This document shows, piece by piece, positions 1-9,061 of a stretch of DNA of 64,000 bases (position 1 is the stretch's first letter; the number at the start of each line of letters is the position of its first letter). The stretch lies in NCBI RefSeq assembly GCF_027158465.1, contig NZ_JAMKYL010000002.1, positions 1 through 64,000 on the forward strand, read 5' to 3'. Origin of the DNA: Oxalobacter paeniformigenes. Lineage in GTDB: Bacteria > Pseudomonadota > Gammaproteobacteria > Burkholderiales > Burkholderiaceae_D. The position numbers were made by a program, and so were the translations under genes. A model generated the notes under the pieces. That model worked only from the letters and a program-made list of their open reading frames with translations, did no database searches and was not told the DNA's origin.

Positions 1-99
1 TTTCGTCCTCGACTGACGTTTCAGCCTGACTTGCACGGCCGTTATGAAATCACCAGACGCTATTTCTATAAACTCCAAGTAAAGGTAAGTATAAAATGA
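1..99 (+). CDS. C-terminal end of an unidentified protein (partial)
   Basis: Frame 1 is open from the first base to a TGA at 97-99, giving 32 residues ending in LQVKVSIK. The other two plus frames hit stops within the first 30 bases. The codons look like those of neighbouring genes and the tail alternates aromatic and basic residues (TRRYFYK). The start lies outside the window, so the family cannot be named. It may simply be a chance open stretch. Confidence 0.4.
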   Translation, partial: FRPRLTFQPDLHGRYEITRRYFYKLQVKVSIK

Positions 100-397
100 A
101 AATACGTCAATTTTCGTAAATGTATGGATTTAATTGGCGGAAAATGTGAAAAATTTGGGAAAAATAGCCGGTTCGCGGTGAAATCCAGTACCGGAAAGTG
201 CTTCAGACGTTCTGATTCACCCCGGTTTTGCCCATATTCTGCCCGTATTCTTTTGCCTGTTTGATCCCTGTCATGCAGGACAGAAGAAAAAACGGCTGTC
301 ACAACCTTTTTCCGAAATGACGGTACAATAGCCACAGGTCAAATGACAGGGCTGTTTTTTCCTCAAAAATGCCCGGTCATGCTGGCACACAGAGTCT
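100..397. other. Intergenic region upstream of dps, no gene seen
   Basis: About 300 bases separate the open frame ending at 99 from the palindrome before dps. The first 70 bases are AT-rich. The minus-strand open frames here show no recognisable protein. A TACAAT at 324-329 resembles a -10 box, but I see no matching -35, so I do not call a promoter. Confidence 0.5.
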
Positions 398-418
398 CCG
401 ATAAGAAATCTGTATCGG
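398..418. promoter_or_regulatory. Palindrome upstream of dps, candidate operator
   Basis: CCGATA (398-403) and TATCGG (413-418) form a perfect 6-bp inverted repeat with a 9-base spacer, centred about 47 bases before the dps start codon. That distance suits an operator or activator site. It does not clearly match an OxyR or Fur consensus, so the binding protein is unknown. Confidence 0.3.
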
Positions 419-454
419 GTTTCATGAATAACATTAGCGAAAAGGACTGAAGCC

Positions 455-982
455 ATGAGTATTCCAGCAATTGAAATCGGAATCAGCGACAAGGACAGGG
501 AAACAATCAGTAACGGTTTGGCACGTATGCTCGCAGACAGCTTCTGCCTGTATCTGAAAACGCATAATTATCACTGGAATGTCAAGGGACCCATGTTCCA
601 GACATTGCACGTGATGTTTATGGACCAGTATACCGAGTTGTGGAATGCACTGGATGAAATCGCCGAACGTATTCGTTCGCTCGGGTTCCCTGCACCGGGA
701 ACGATGTCGGAATTTGCGAAATTGTCCGGTATCAAGGAAGTCGAAGGTGTTCCGTCGGCTGAAGATATGATCCGCGATGTCATCGTGGCGACACAGGCAG
801 TGACCCGTACAGCACGGGAAGTGCTGGATTTGGCCGACAAGGCAAATGACCAGCCGACGATCGATCTGATGACACAGCGTCTCCAGATTCATGAAAAAAA
901 TGCATGGATGCTGCGCAGCTTGCTGGAAAGCGGCTCTGGCGATATCGTCATGGCATCGGCAAAACGCAAGAAAAACAAATGA
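455..982 (+). CDS. dps: Dps family DNA-protecting ferritin-like protein
   Basis: A Dps mini-ferritin of 175 residues, the usual size. The family forms 12-subunit shells that oxidise and store iron with peroxide and coat DNA in stress or stationary phase. The ferroxidase signature is plain: HNYHWNVKGP near residue 36, then a conserved LH, and AERI near residue 68. The lysine-rich C-terminus (AKRKKNK) could contact DNA. The start is preceded by AAGGAC with good spacing. It stands alone, followed by a strong terminator at 991-1019. For an anaerobe or microaerophile this would be a main oxygen and peroxide defence. Confidence 0.93.
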   Translation: MSIPAIEIGISDKDRETISNGLARMLADSFCLYLKTHNYHWNVKGPMFQTLHVMFMDQYTELWNALDEIAERIRSLGFPAPGTMSEFAKLSGIKEVEGVPSAEDMIRDVIVATQAVTRTAREVLDLADKANDQPTIDLMTQRLQIHEKNAWMLRSLLESGSGDIVMASAKRKKNK

Positions 983-990
983 TCATCCGG

Positions 991-1019
991 AAAACCCCGC
1001 CAGATGGCGGGGTTTTTTG
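991..1019. terminator. Bidirectional terminator between dps and the SNF2 helicase
   Basis: An 11-bp stem, AAAACCCCGCC at 991-1001 pairing with GGCGGGGTTTT at 1006-1016, has a 4-base loop and is followed by further T. It lies between convergent genes ending at 982 and 1024, so it can serve both. Confidence 0.9.
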
Positions 1020-1023
1020 TTGT

Positions 1024-4000
1024 TCATTCGTCTGAAGACATATCCTGTTCTGCCAGAGGCCGGAAAATGGATTGCAGATCTTCCGGTGTGATCTGGACGT
1101 TCTGGGCCTGTCCGGTGGAGAGCATTGCGCCTGCCAGTTCTGCCTTGCGTTGTTGCAGATCCTGGATTTTTTCTTCGAGCGTCCCCCGGGCGATCAGTTT
1201 GTAGACAAAGACAGGTTTGTCCTGGCCGATTCGCCATGCGCGGTCTGTCGCCTGGTTTTCGACTGCCGGATTCCACCAGGGATCGTAATGAATGACCGTA
1301 TCGGCAGCGGTCAGGTTCAGCCCGACACCGCCAGCCTTGAGGCTTATCAGAAAGACAGAGACCTGCCCTTCCTGAAAACTGCGAATGGCGGATGCACGAT
1401 CTGTCGTGTCGCCGGTGAGCAGTGCGTAGGGAATATTTCTGGTGTTGAGCTCTGCCTCGATCAGTCCGAGCATGCTGGTGAACTGGGAAAAAACAAGGAT
1501 ATGCCGTTTTTCCAGCAAAAGTTCCTGAAGCATTTCCATCAGTTCGGCAAGTTTTGCCGACGCATTGGTGCTTTTCTTGTAAGCAGAGCCTCTCAGCAGT
1601 CGTGGATCGCAGCAGACTTGCCGCAATTTGAGCAAGGCTTCGAGGATGATGATCTGGCAGTGTGCGATACCCAGACGTGCGATTTCATCCTGTACTTTCT
1701 TGTCCATCAGTTCACGGACCGATTCGTAAATCTGGCGCTGGTTTTCGGTCAGTTCCACATAGCGGACAATTTCCGTTTTCATGGGCAGTTCGCGGGCTAC
1801 CTTGTCTTTGGTTCTGCGCAACAGGAACGGCCTGATACGGCGGTTAAGCAATTCCTGTCGTGCTTCGTCGCCGTTTCTTTCAATGGAATGCCGGAATTCG
1901 CTGTTGAAGGTTTTTTCGTTACCCAGCAACCCCGGCAGCAGGAAATGGAATTGTGACCACAGTTCACCCAGATGGTTTTCAAGCGGTGTTCCGGTCAGAC
2001 AGAGTTTGTGGCGTGCCTTGAGCGAAGATGCGATTTGCGTGGCCTTGGAACGGATATTCTTGATGTACTGTGATTCATCGAGAATCAGCAAATGGAAATC
2101 GTGTTGCATCAGTATGTCTTCATCGCGCGGCAACAAGGCGTAAGTCGTCAATACGATGTCGGATTGGCCGATGCGGTCGAAATATCTGGCGCGGTCTTTT
2201 CCCTGAAGCAGCAAGACATTCAGTGATGGCGTAAAACGGGCCGCTTCATCTTGCCAGTTGCTCATCAGGCTGGTCGGTGCAACGATCAGGGCCGGTTTCG
2301 TCAGACGGCCCGATTCTTTTTCGAGCAGGATATGAGAAAGCGTTTGGAGGGTTTTGCCCAGTCCCATGTCATCGGCCAGAATGCCGGCCAGACCGTATTC
2401 ACGCAAAAACTGCATCCATGACAGCCCCTCGATCTGGTAATCGCGCAATTTCGCTTTCAGCGATACCGGTGGCGTAACGATTTTGACACCGTTGAATGCC
2501 AGCAATTTTCGCCCCATTTCCAGCAAGGTTTCTCCGTTGATCCACTGCAGTGCAAGATCGCGATCGAGTTCTGCAAGTCTGGCCGAGTCCAGACGGTGCA
2601 ACGGGAGTGCGGTTTTCGGTTGCTCCAGATAGTACAGCTCGCCCAGGATTTTCAGAATCGGTCTGACGTTTTTCCATGGAAGTGCCACCCGGCTCCGGTC
2701 CGGCAAGGTCACCAGCAGGGAATCCTCATCCTCACGGTTTTCAAGGCTTTTGTATTCGAAGCTTTCCGGATACTTGCGGATCAGAGGCTGCAACAACGGA
2801 AATAGCGGAAAATGTTTTTTGTTGACAACGATTCCCATTTCCAGACTGAACCAGTCTTCGTCCAGCGTGTCATCGTTTTCATTGATGCTGGCGTACCATT
2901 TCTGGACGGTCTGGAGGTTATAGCGGTAATCGGCCGATTTCTCGATTTTCCAGCCCTCGTTTTCCAGATCGGCCAGATGCTCGCGGGTAAAATGCAGCCA
3001 GTCGGATGGCGAGTCCATTTCCAGCGCAGCCGGAATCGCATGCAATGGGGATGCCCTGTCCTCGACGATGTGAAAGCCATACGACAGAAGTCGCTCGGAC
3101 AAGGCACGTTCGGCATGGGTGTCACGGACGATGCGTTCGATGGTATCGCTGTCGACCGTACGGATAACCGGCAAATCGGAACCGAGCAAGGCGATTTGTC
3201 CATCGTAATCGAATTTCAGTTGTGCATAATCCAGCCAGACAGGTGTTTCGGTATCCTGATAGAAATGCGGTTTGCTGCCCAGATAGAGTACAGGAGTGGG
3301 TATTATGTCGTTCAGTACGGTCTCCTTCAACGGAGCCGGAACGGGGACGATATGTTCAAGTCCCTTTTCAAGCAGAAAACGAGAAACGTTTTTTTTGTCG
3401 CGTGCGGCGATGACCGGCGCCTGATTGATCAGATCCTGGATATCGCTGATGGAAAACGTGGCTGTGTCGTCGGGCAAAACCAGTTCGCCGCATGTCAGGT
3501 TCTCCATATACCAGGCCGGTTCGGTCGGCAAGATGTAATCGATCGTCGTCGATGCATGGCGTGATTTGGCAGCCGGTGCGGCGAATTCCCAGCGTAGCCG
3601 GATAGTCGTTCCCGTTTCTTTCCAGACGAGGCGAGCCGCTCTTGGCGGTGCGGCGCGCAGCGGGAACACCAGCCCTTTTGCGATATCGGAGAGTGCATTG
3701 GTCCAGTATAGCTGTTTTCTGTCGATCAGCCTTTCAAGCAATTGTGCACCCAGCTGTCCTCTGGGTTCTGCCATGTATGGCGACAAGGCATCCGAACCAT
3801 ACCGCAATGCGATGAAAAGCCGGAGCGGATCAGTGTCGTCGTCGCCAAGATAGTCCGGCCGGTTTGACAGTAACGAGTCAATTTCCGAAACGGGTACGAT
3901 TGACGAAAATTCCGTTGCCGTTTTCTGGCGTGCCCTGCAAAGGTTCAGAAACAGTCGTTTGTCGGACTGATCCGGCGAAAGAATATAGAGCAGGCGCTGT

Positions 4001-4407
4001 GACGGTTCGATATCCGGTTCCCGGTTGGCGAGCGCATCGGGAGAATCGGGGTACATGGCGGAATACAGTTTCTGTACCCAGTTCGAGACCGGTGTGGCAG
4101 CCTGGCTGATTTTGTTTTTTTGCCGGTTTTCGTTTTGCTGGAGAATGGTCAGTAAGACGGCGGCGACATGATGGCAGTTCAGAATCAGCGGACATGAACA
4201 GGTTCCCTGAAACTGGATGCCTTCCGTTGTCGACTTGATGAAGGTGTTTTGCTGGAAGCTCTGGTTGCCCGATTCCTTCACTTGCGAACGGATCAGATTG
4301 CCGGAGCGTTGTATCTGCAAGACACGTTTTTTCTGGGCATATATCAGGCCGAGCGAATAGGCCTTTTGCCCGAATTGCCTTTTGATATCTTTCAGCGTGA
4401 AATTCAT
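1024..4407 (-). CDS. SWIM zinc-finger SNF2/HepA-family helicase
   Basis: A 1127-residue Swi2/Snf2-type ATPase. The N-terminus carries a SWIM zinc-binding motif (C70, C72, C78, H80). A long middle region of no obvious family follows, then the two RecA lobes. The Walker A segment GLGKT is near residue 680, a DESQ box (the DEAH position) near 777, and the helicase C-terminal lobe ends in DRAWRIGQ before the last 70 residues. Bacterial members are thought to remodel nucleoprotein, for example by displacing RNA polymerase like RapA, but this SWIM subfamily has no settled role. It is transcribed away from tex and converges on dps. The ATG start at 4407 gives the full SWIM domain. Confidence 0.9.
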   Translation of the reverse strand: MNFTLKDIKRQFGQKAYSLGLIYAQKKRVLQIQRSGNLIRSQVKESGNQSFQQNTFIKSTTEGIQFQGTCSCPLILNCHHVAAVLLTILQQNENRQKNKISQAATPVSNWVQKLYSAMYPDSPDALANREPDIEPSQRLLYILSPDQSDKRLFLNLCRARQKTATEFSSIVPVSEIDSLLSNRPDYLGDDDTDPLRLFIALRYGSDALSPYMAEPRGQLGAQLLERLIDRKQLYWTNALSDIAKGLVFPLRAAPPRAARLVWKETGTTIRLRWEFAAPAAKSRHASTTIDYILPTEPAWYMENLTCGELVLPDDTATFSISDIQDLINQAPVIAARDKKNVSRFLLEKGLEHIVPVPAPLKETVLNDIIPTPVLYLGSKPHFYQDTETPVWLDYAQLKFDYDGQIALLGSDLPVIRTVDSDTIERIVRDTHAERALSERLLSYGFHIVEDRASPLHAIPAALEMDSPSDWLHFTREHLADLENEGWKIEKSADYRYNLQTVQKWYASINENDDTLDEDWFSLEMGIVVNKKHFPLFPLLQPLIRKYPESFEYKSLENREDEDSLLVTLPDRSRVALPWKNVRPILKILGELYYLEQPKTALPLHRLDSARLAELDRDLALQWINGETLLEMGRKLLAFNGVKIVTPPVSLKAKLRDYQIEGLSWMQFLREYGLAGILADDMGLGKTLQTLSHILLEKESGRLTKPALIVAPTSLMSNWQDEAARFTPSLNVLLLQGKDRARYFDRIGQSDIVLTTYALLPRDEDILMQHDFHLLILDESQYIKNIRSKATQIASSLKARHKLCLTGTPLENHLGELWSQFHFLLPGLLGNEKTFNSEFRHSIERNGDEARQELLNRRIRPFLLRRTKDKVARELPMKTEIVRYVELTENQRQIYESVRELMDKKVQDEIARLGIAHCQIIILEALLKLRQVCCDPRLLRGSAYKKSTNASAKLAELMEMLQELLLEKRHILVFSQFTSMLGLIEAELNTRNIPYALLTGDTTDRASAIRSFQEGQVSVFLISLKAGGVGLNLTAADTVIHYDPWWNPAVENQATDRAWRIGQDKPVFVYKLIARGTLEEKIQDLQQRKAELAGAMLSTGQAQNVQITPEDLQSIFRPLAEQDMSSDE

Positions 4408-4645
4408 CGTACCTCTGGATGCTTTCGAAGCGTGTTTTCCGGCAACGCAAAAGATACATTATCGTTCATAAAGCGGAAAAAGTGATGCCTTTTCGACGAC
4501 CTCATACCGGTTTGATGCAGATATGGGCATATCACGTAACAGAGTGTGTGCAAAAACGGACTTTTCGTGCGGGAATTCGCTGCAAGGGATGGGTGTATCC
4601 AGGGGAAGTGGGTATCATCTCATTTTTGTTTTTTCGGGATAGAAA

Positions 4646-6988
4646 ATGATTGCTTCCATTGAACAGCGTCTGGCAGATGAACTGTCCGTGTCGGTCAGAC
4701 AGGTGACAGCGGCCATGGCATTACTCGATGAAGGGGCGACGGTTCCGTTTATCGCGAGATATCGCAAGGAAATGACGGGCGGGCTTGACGACAGCCAGTT
4801 GAGGCTTTTGCAGGAACGGCTTGTCTATTTGAGGGAACTCGAACAACGGCGGCAGACGGTGATCGATTCCATTCGTGCGCAGGACAAGATGACTCCGGAA
4901 TTGCTTGCGGCGATACAGCAGGCGCAGGATAAACAGGCACTTGAGGATATTTATTTGCCTTTTCGTCCCAAGCGCAGGACACGTGCGAAACTGGCGGTCG
5001 AGGCGGAACTGGACAAGCTGGCAGACAGCCTCATGGAAAACCCCTTGCTGAATCCCGAAGAAGAAGCGATCCGGTATATCCGTCCGCCTTTTTCCACGCC
5101 TGATGGCGATAATCCGGGTGTTGCCGATGTCAAGGCCGCACTGGATGGCGCGCGTCAGGTTCTGATGGAGCGCTTTTCGGAAGATGCAGTCTTGCTGGCG
5201 ACACTGCGGGAATTTTTCAGGGAACATGGCGTACTCGTTTCGCGTGTGACGGAAGGCGCGGAACAGGAAGGCGTTCGGTTTTCCGACTATTTCGATTATG
5301 AAGAACCTGTTTCGAAAATCGCGTCCCATCGCGTGCTGGCACTGTTAAGAGGTCGTCGGGAAGAGGTTCTGTCTGTCAGAATCCGTCTGGATTCGGAAGC
5401 GGAGCGCCCGCAATGGGATGATCCGTTCAATCCCTGCGAAACGCGAATCGCCGCCCGTTTCGGTATAAGCGACAAGGGACGGCCGTCGGACAAATGGTTG
5501 CGTGAAACTGTCCGATGGGCATGGCGTATCAGGATATTGTCCCACCTTGAAACGGAACTGTTTGGCGAATTGAGGGAAAAAGCCGAGGCGGAAGCCATTA
5601 CGGTTTTTGCGACCAATCTCAAGTCATTGTTGCTGGCGGCGCCGGCAGGGCCAAAAGTGACCATGGGGCTGGATCCGGGAATCAGAACCGGTGTGAAAGT
5701 GGCTGTCGTCGACAAGACAGGAAAAGTTCTGGATACATCGACCGTTTTTCCGCATCAGCCGAGAAACGACTGGCAGGGAGCGCTTGAGCAGTTATCCGGT
5801 ATGGTCGATCGTTATCAGGTCGAACTGATCGCGATCGGCAACGGCACGGCATCACGTGAAACCGAAAAATTGGCCGGTGAGTTGGCAGGACGTTACCGCG
5901 ATCGCAGAATTGAGCGGATCGTGGTTTCGGAAGCCGGAGCGTCCGTGTATTCGGCTTCCGAATACGCTTCACGGGAATTGCCGGAACTCGATGTGACGTT
6001 GCGGGGAGCAGTTTCGATTGCCAGACGCTTGCAGGACCCGTTGGCAGAACTGGTCAAGATCGATCCGAAGTCCATCGGTGTCGGACAATACCAGCATGAT
6101 GTAGCCCAGACGAAACTGGCACGTTGCCTGAACGCCACAGTCGAGGACTGTGTCAATGCTGTCGGTGTGGATGTCAATACGGCTTCGGTTCCTCTGCTGA
6201 CCCGCGTGTCCGGTTTGACCGAAGGAATAGCAAGCCATATCGTGCAGTACCGTAACCGGAACGGGCGTTTTGCCAGTCGGGCCGATTTGCGTGCGGTACC
6301 CCGTTTCGGTGAAAAAACATTCGAACAGGCTGCCGGTTTTTTGCGTATCACAGGCGGTTCCGATCCGCTGGATGCATCGGCCGTTCATCCGGAATCGTAT
6401 CCGGTCGTCAAGAAAATTCTGGCGGATCTGGGTGTCGGTATCGAATCGCTGATCGGCAACCGGAATTTGCTTGGACAAGTGGAACCGGAAAAATATATCA
6501 GCGAACGTTTCGGTTTGCCGACCATTACGGATATCCTCAGGGAACTCGAAAAACCTGGACGTGACCCGCGCCCGGAGTTTGTAAGTGCGCACTTCAAGGA
6601 AGGTGTCGAGGATATATCCGATCTGGTGGCCGGGATGATTCTCGAGGGGGTCGTTACCAATGTCACGGCGTTCGGCGCGTTTGTGGATGTCGGTGTGCAT
6701 CAGGATGGTCTGGTGCATATTTCGGTCATGTCGGAAAAATTTGTATCCGATCCGCATCAAATCGTCAGAACCGGGCAGATCGTCAGGGTCAGGGTACTGG
6801 AGGTCGATGTCAAACGCAAAAGAATCGGTTTGTCGATGATTCTCAATCCGGAGCAGGCTTCGCAGGAAGGTGCGCAGGAAAAAGAAATCGCCCGTTTCAG
6901 GAAAGTGGCAGGGAAAACGCGCAAACAGGCCGCTTTTTCGGGCAATGCGATGGCAGAGGCGTTTGCGAAGCTGAAAAGACCGCTTTGA
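4646..6988 (+). CDS. tex: Tex, S1-domain RNA-binding transcription accessory protein
   Basis: At 780 residues this has full Tex length. Tex binds nucleic acid and affects transcription and expression of virulence or toxin genes in several bacteria. The domains follow the known order: an N-terminal helical domain, a YqgF/RuvC-like fold beginning near residue 341 with GLDPGIRTGV, helix-hairpin-helix repeats around residues 500-560, and a C-terminal S1 domain from about residue 660 (GVVTNVTAFGAFVDVG). The gene diverges from the helicase and is followed 58 bases later by ubiX on the same strand, so the two may share a transcript. Confidence 0.96.
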   Translation: MIASIEQRLADELSVSVRQVTAAMALLDEGATVPFIARYRKEMTGGLDDSQLRLLQERLVYLRELEQRRQTVIDSIRAQDKMTPELLAAIQQAQDKQALEDIYLPFRPKRRTRAKLAVEAELDKLADSLMENPLLNPEEEAIRYIRPPFSTPDGDNPGVADVKAALDGARQVLMERFSEDAVLLATLREFFREHGVLVSRVTEGAEQEGVRFSDYFDYEEPVSKIASHRVLALLRGRREEVLSVRIRLDSEAERPQWDDPFNPCETRIAARFGISDKGRPSDKWLRETVRWAWRIRILSHLETELFGELREKAEAEAITVFATNLKSLLLAAPAGPKVTMGLDPGIRTGVKVAVVDKTGKVLDTSTVFPHQPRNDWQGALEQLSGMVDRYQVELIAIGNGTASRETEKLAGELAGRYRDRRIERIVVSEAGASVYSASEYASRELPELDVTLRGAVSIARRLQDPLAELVKIDPKSIGVGQYQHDVAQTKLARCLNATVEDCVNAVGVDVNTASVPLLTRVSGLTEGIASHIVQYRNRNGRFASRADLRAVPRFGEKTFEQAAGFLRITGGSDPLDASAVHPESYPVVKKILADLGVGIESLIGNRNLLGQVEPEKYISERFGLPTITDILRELEKPGRDPRPEFVSAHFKEGVEDISDLVAGMILEGVVTNVTAFGAFVDVGVHQDGLVHISVMSEKFVSDPHQIVRTGQIVRVRVLEVDVKRKRIGLSMILNPEQASQEGAQEKEIARFRKVAGKTRKQAAFSGNAMAEAFAKLKRPL

Positions 6989-7046
6989 CCGTTTTGCCGG
7001 TATCATGTACTCGGTCGATAGAAAGGACGAGATTCCGGAAAATGGG

Positions 7047-7628
7047 ATGCATATGGAAAATCCGAAACGCCTGATTGTCGGTATGACAGGAGCGAGCGGC
7101 GCCATCTACGGTGTCCGTCTTCTCAAAATACTGCGAAATGTGACGGATGTCGAGACGCATCTTGTCGTCTCGGATGCTGCCGACCTGACCCTGCGGCATG
7201 AAACGGGATTGTCTGTCGATGATGTCGCGTCACTGGCCGACCATGTGTACGATATCGGGAATATGGCAGCTGCGATTGCCAGTGGTTCGTTCCGCAATGA
7301 CGGTATGATCATCGCGCCCTGTTCCATGAAAACACTCTCGGCGATTGCTCATGCCTACGGTGACAATCTGATAACCCGTGCTGCGGACGTCGTTCTGAAG
7401 GAACGTCGCAGACTGGTGTTGATGGTCAGGGAAACGCCGTTGCATCTGGGACATCTTAAAAATATGCAATCCGTAACGGAAATGGGTGGCATCATTTATC
7501 CACCGGTGCCGGCGTTTTACTGCAAGCCGCAGTCTGTCGAGGAAATGGTGGACCAGACGCTCAGGCGTGTGCTGGATCTGTTCGGTATCGCCGATGAAGG
7601 CATCATCCGGTGGAATGGCATGGTCTGA
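7047..7628 (+). CDS. ubiX: UbiX/Pad1-type flavin prenyltransferase
   Basis: A 193-residue flavoprotein of the UbiX/PAD1 family. It prenylates FMN to make the cofactor of UbiD-type decarboxylases, used in ubiquinone synthesis or aromatic acid decarboxylation. The N-terminal FMN-binding signature GMTGASGAIYG and the conserved ERRRLVLMVRETPLH stretch are present. I chose the ATG at 7047 (a second lies at 7053) because the family begins a few residues before the IVGMTGASG strand; the frame is open upstream to 7005. The partner UbiD is not in this window. The gene converges on the AI-2E permease with only six bases between stops. Confidence 0.92.
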   Translation: MHMENPKRLIVGMTGASGAIYGVRLLKILRNVTDVETHLVVSDAADLTLRHETGLSVDDVASLADHVYDIGNMAAAIASGSFRNDGMIIAPCSMKTLSAIAHAYGDNLITRAADVVLKERRRLVLMVRETPLHLGHLKNMQSVTEMGGIIYPPVPAFYCKPQSVEEMVDQTLRRVLDLFGIADEGIIRWNGMV

Positions 7629-7634
7629 ATGGCA

Positions 7635-8735
7635 TCATGCCTGATGATCCGGCGTATTGCCGTTTTCCGGCGGGAGCGCATCCGTTTGGCTTTTTTGTGA
7701 CAGGGTGGCATACAGCCCCCATGCCGTGATGAAAAGCGCGGCGATCACGGGGCCCAGGACAAAGCCGTTGAGTCCGAAAAGCGCCATGCCACCGATAGTG
7801 GAAATCAAAACCAGATAGTCTGGCATTTGAGTGTCCTTGCCGACCAGCAACGGACGCAGAAAGTTATCCGCCAGACCGATCACCAGGACACCGAGTACCA
7901 GAAGGAGAATACCTTTCAGGATAGCTCCCGTTGCCAGAAAGTAGATGGCGACCGGTACCCATATCACGCCTGAACCTGATGGCAACAGGGAAAGCACCGA
8001 CATGGTCGCCCCCCATAACATTGCGGCTTCTATTCCCATGAACCAGAAAATCAGGCCACCCAGTGCACCCTGTACGACAGAGACAACCAGATTGCCTTTG
8101 ACCGTCGCACGAATGACACCGGTGAACTTGCCCAGAAGCAGGAGTTTGTGGTCGTCGGCAAGCGGGATGATTTTCCTGATCCGCATGGCCAGTTCTTTTC
8201 CGTCACGGAGCAGGAAAAACAGCAGATACAGCATGATGCAGAAACCGATAGTGAAATCCAGAATATTCTGTCCGATCACGAACAATTTGCCGGCGATGTA
8301 CTGGCTTGCCTGAAGCATGCCACTGGAAATTTTCTGCTGGAATTCCGACAGGGTGGTGATACCGGAACGATTGAGGAGACTGATGATCCAGTCGGGCAGA
8401 TAGGAAACGATCATCCGGAAAGTTTCGTCGATGCCGATGCTTTGTGTTTGTATTTTCTGATACAACGTCGCGCTTTCCTGTGCAAGTGCGCCGATGACCA
8501 GGATCAGGGGGATGACGACGATAAGCAGGCACACGCAGATTGTCAGGATCGATGCCGTATTTCTTTTGCCGGGCATTTTCGACAAAAAATAGTCGTTTAG
8601 CGGCATGAACATGACGGCCAGAATGAATCCCCAGAAAACCGCGCCGTAAAACGGCAACAGAATCATGAAGAACGCTATGGTGACGGCGGACAGAAAAAGA
8701 ATGAATACTTTTCCGTAGGGTTCGGATCGTTTCAT
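7635..8735 (-). CDS. AI-2E transporter family (PerM/YdiK-like) membrane protein
   Basis: A 366-residue polytopic inner-membrane protein of the AI-2E exporter/PerM family. Two hydrophobic segments lie near the N-terminus, a soluble stretch covers about residues 60-150, and five or six more membrane segments follow. The conserved late block near residues 255-330 (LPSGSGVIWVPVAIY, then GLADNFLRPLLVG) is diagnostic. Family members have been linked to autoinducer-2 export or Na+/H+ exchange, so the substrate is open. The C-terminus is a short polar tail. Confidence 0.88.
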   Translation of the reverse strand: MKRSEPYGKVFILFLSAVTIAFFMILLPFYGAVFWGFILAVMFMPLNDYFLSKMPGKRNTASILTICVCLLIVVIPLILVIGALAQESATLYQKIQTQSIGIDETFRMIVSYLPDWIISLLNRSGITTLSEFQQKISSGMLQASQYIAGKLFVIGQNILDFTIGFCIMLYLLFFLLRDGKELAMRIRKIIPLADDHKLLLLGKFTGVIRATVKGNLVVSVVQGALGGLIFWFMGIEAAMLWGATMSVLSLLPSGSGVIWVPVAIYFLATGAILKGILLLVLGVLVIGLADNFLRPLLVGKDTQMPDYLVLISTIGGMALFGLNGFVLGPVIAALFITAWGLYATLSQKSQTDALPPENGNTPDHQA

Positions 8736-8985
8736 AAAATCGTCGGATCGGGAAACATGAAACAGGAATATGCAATATTGATAGTTGCAGACGCTATTAT
8801 GGCATGAGGCATGTATCGGTATGTGACAAATCCGGACAGTGCGGAATGGAATGCCCGGAAAATTGTCCGTGTACGGTTTTGCCCATTGTGCCGGTTACGG
8901 CGATGAAGGCGGTTTTTGTCTTTTTCCGGACCCGGGAAAAAAGAACCGCTCCAGGAAACGGCAAGGTTTCATGAAGCGGCTCTCT
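8736..8985. other. Intergenic region between ddh and the AI-2E gene
   Basis: Together with the structured element at 8986-9049 this is a 326-base gap between two minus-strand genes. It must hold the promoter of the AI-2E gene, but I cannot pick a convincing -10/-35 pair. Overlapping open frames on both strands show no recognisable protein. A poly-purine stretch follows a GGACCCGGG near 8930. Confidence 0.45.
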
Positions 8986-9049
8986 GGACGGCGTTTGGCG
9001 TGTTGTCGTGAACGACATCCGGACAAGGATGTCGCTTGCGCAGCCGTCC
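8986..9049 (-). terminator. Nested stem-loop downstream of ddh
   Basis: An outer 7-bp stem (GGACGGC 8986-8992 with GCCGTCC 9043-9049) encloses an inner perfect 8-bp hairpin (CGACATCC 9013-9020, loop of 6, GGATGTCG 9027-9034). It begins 13 bases after the ddh stop on the minus strand. No U-run follows, so it is more likely an RNA-stabilising or Rho-type 3' structure than a classic terminator. Confidence 0.45.
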
Positions 9050-9061
9050 GGGTGTCCGTAC

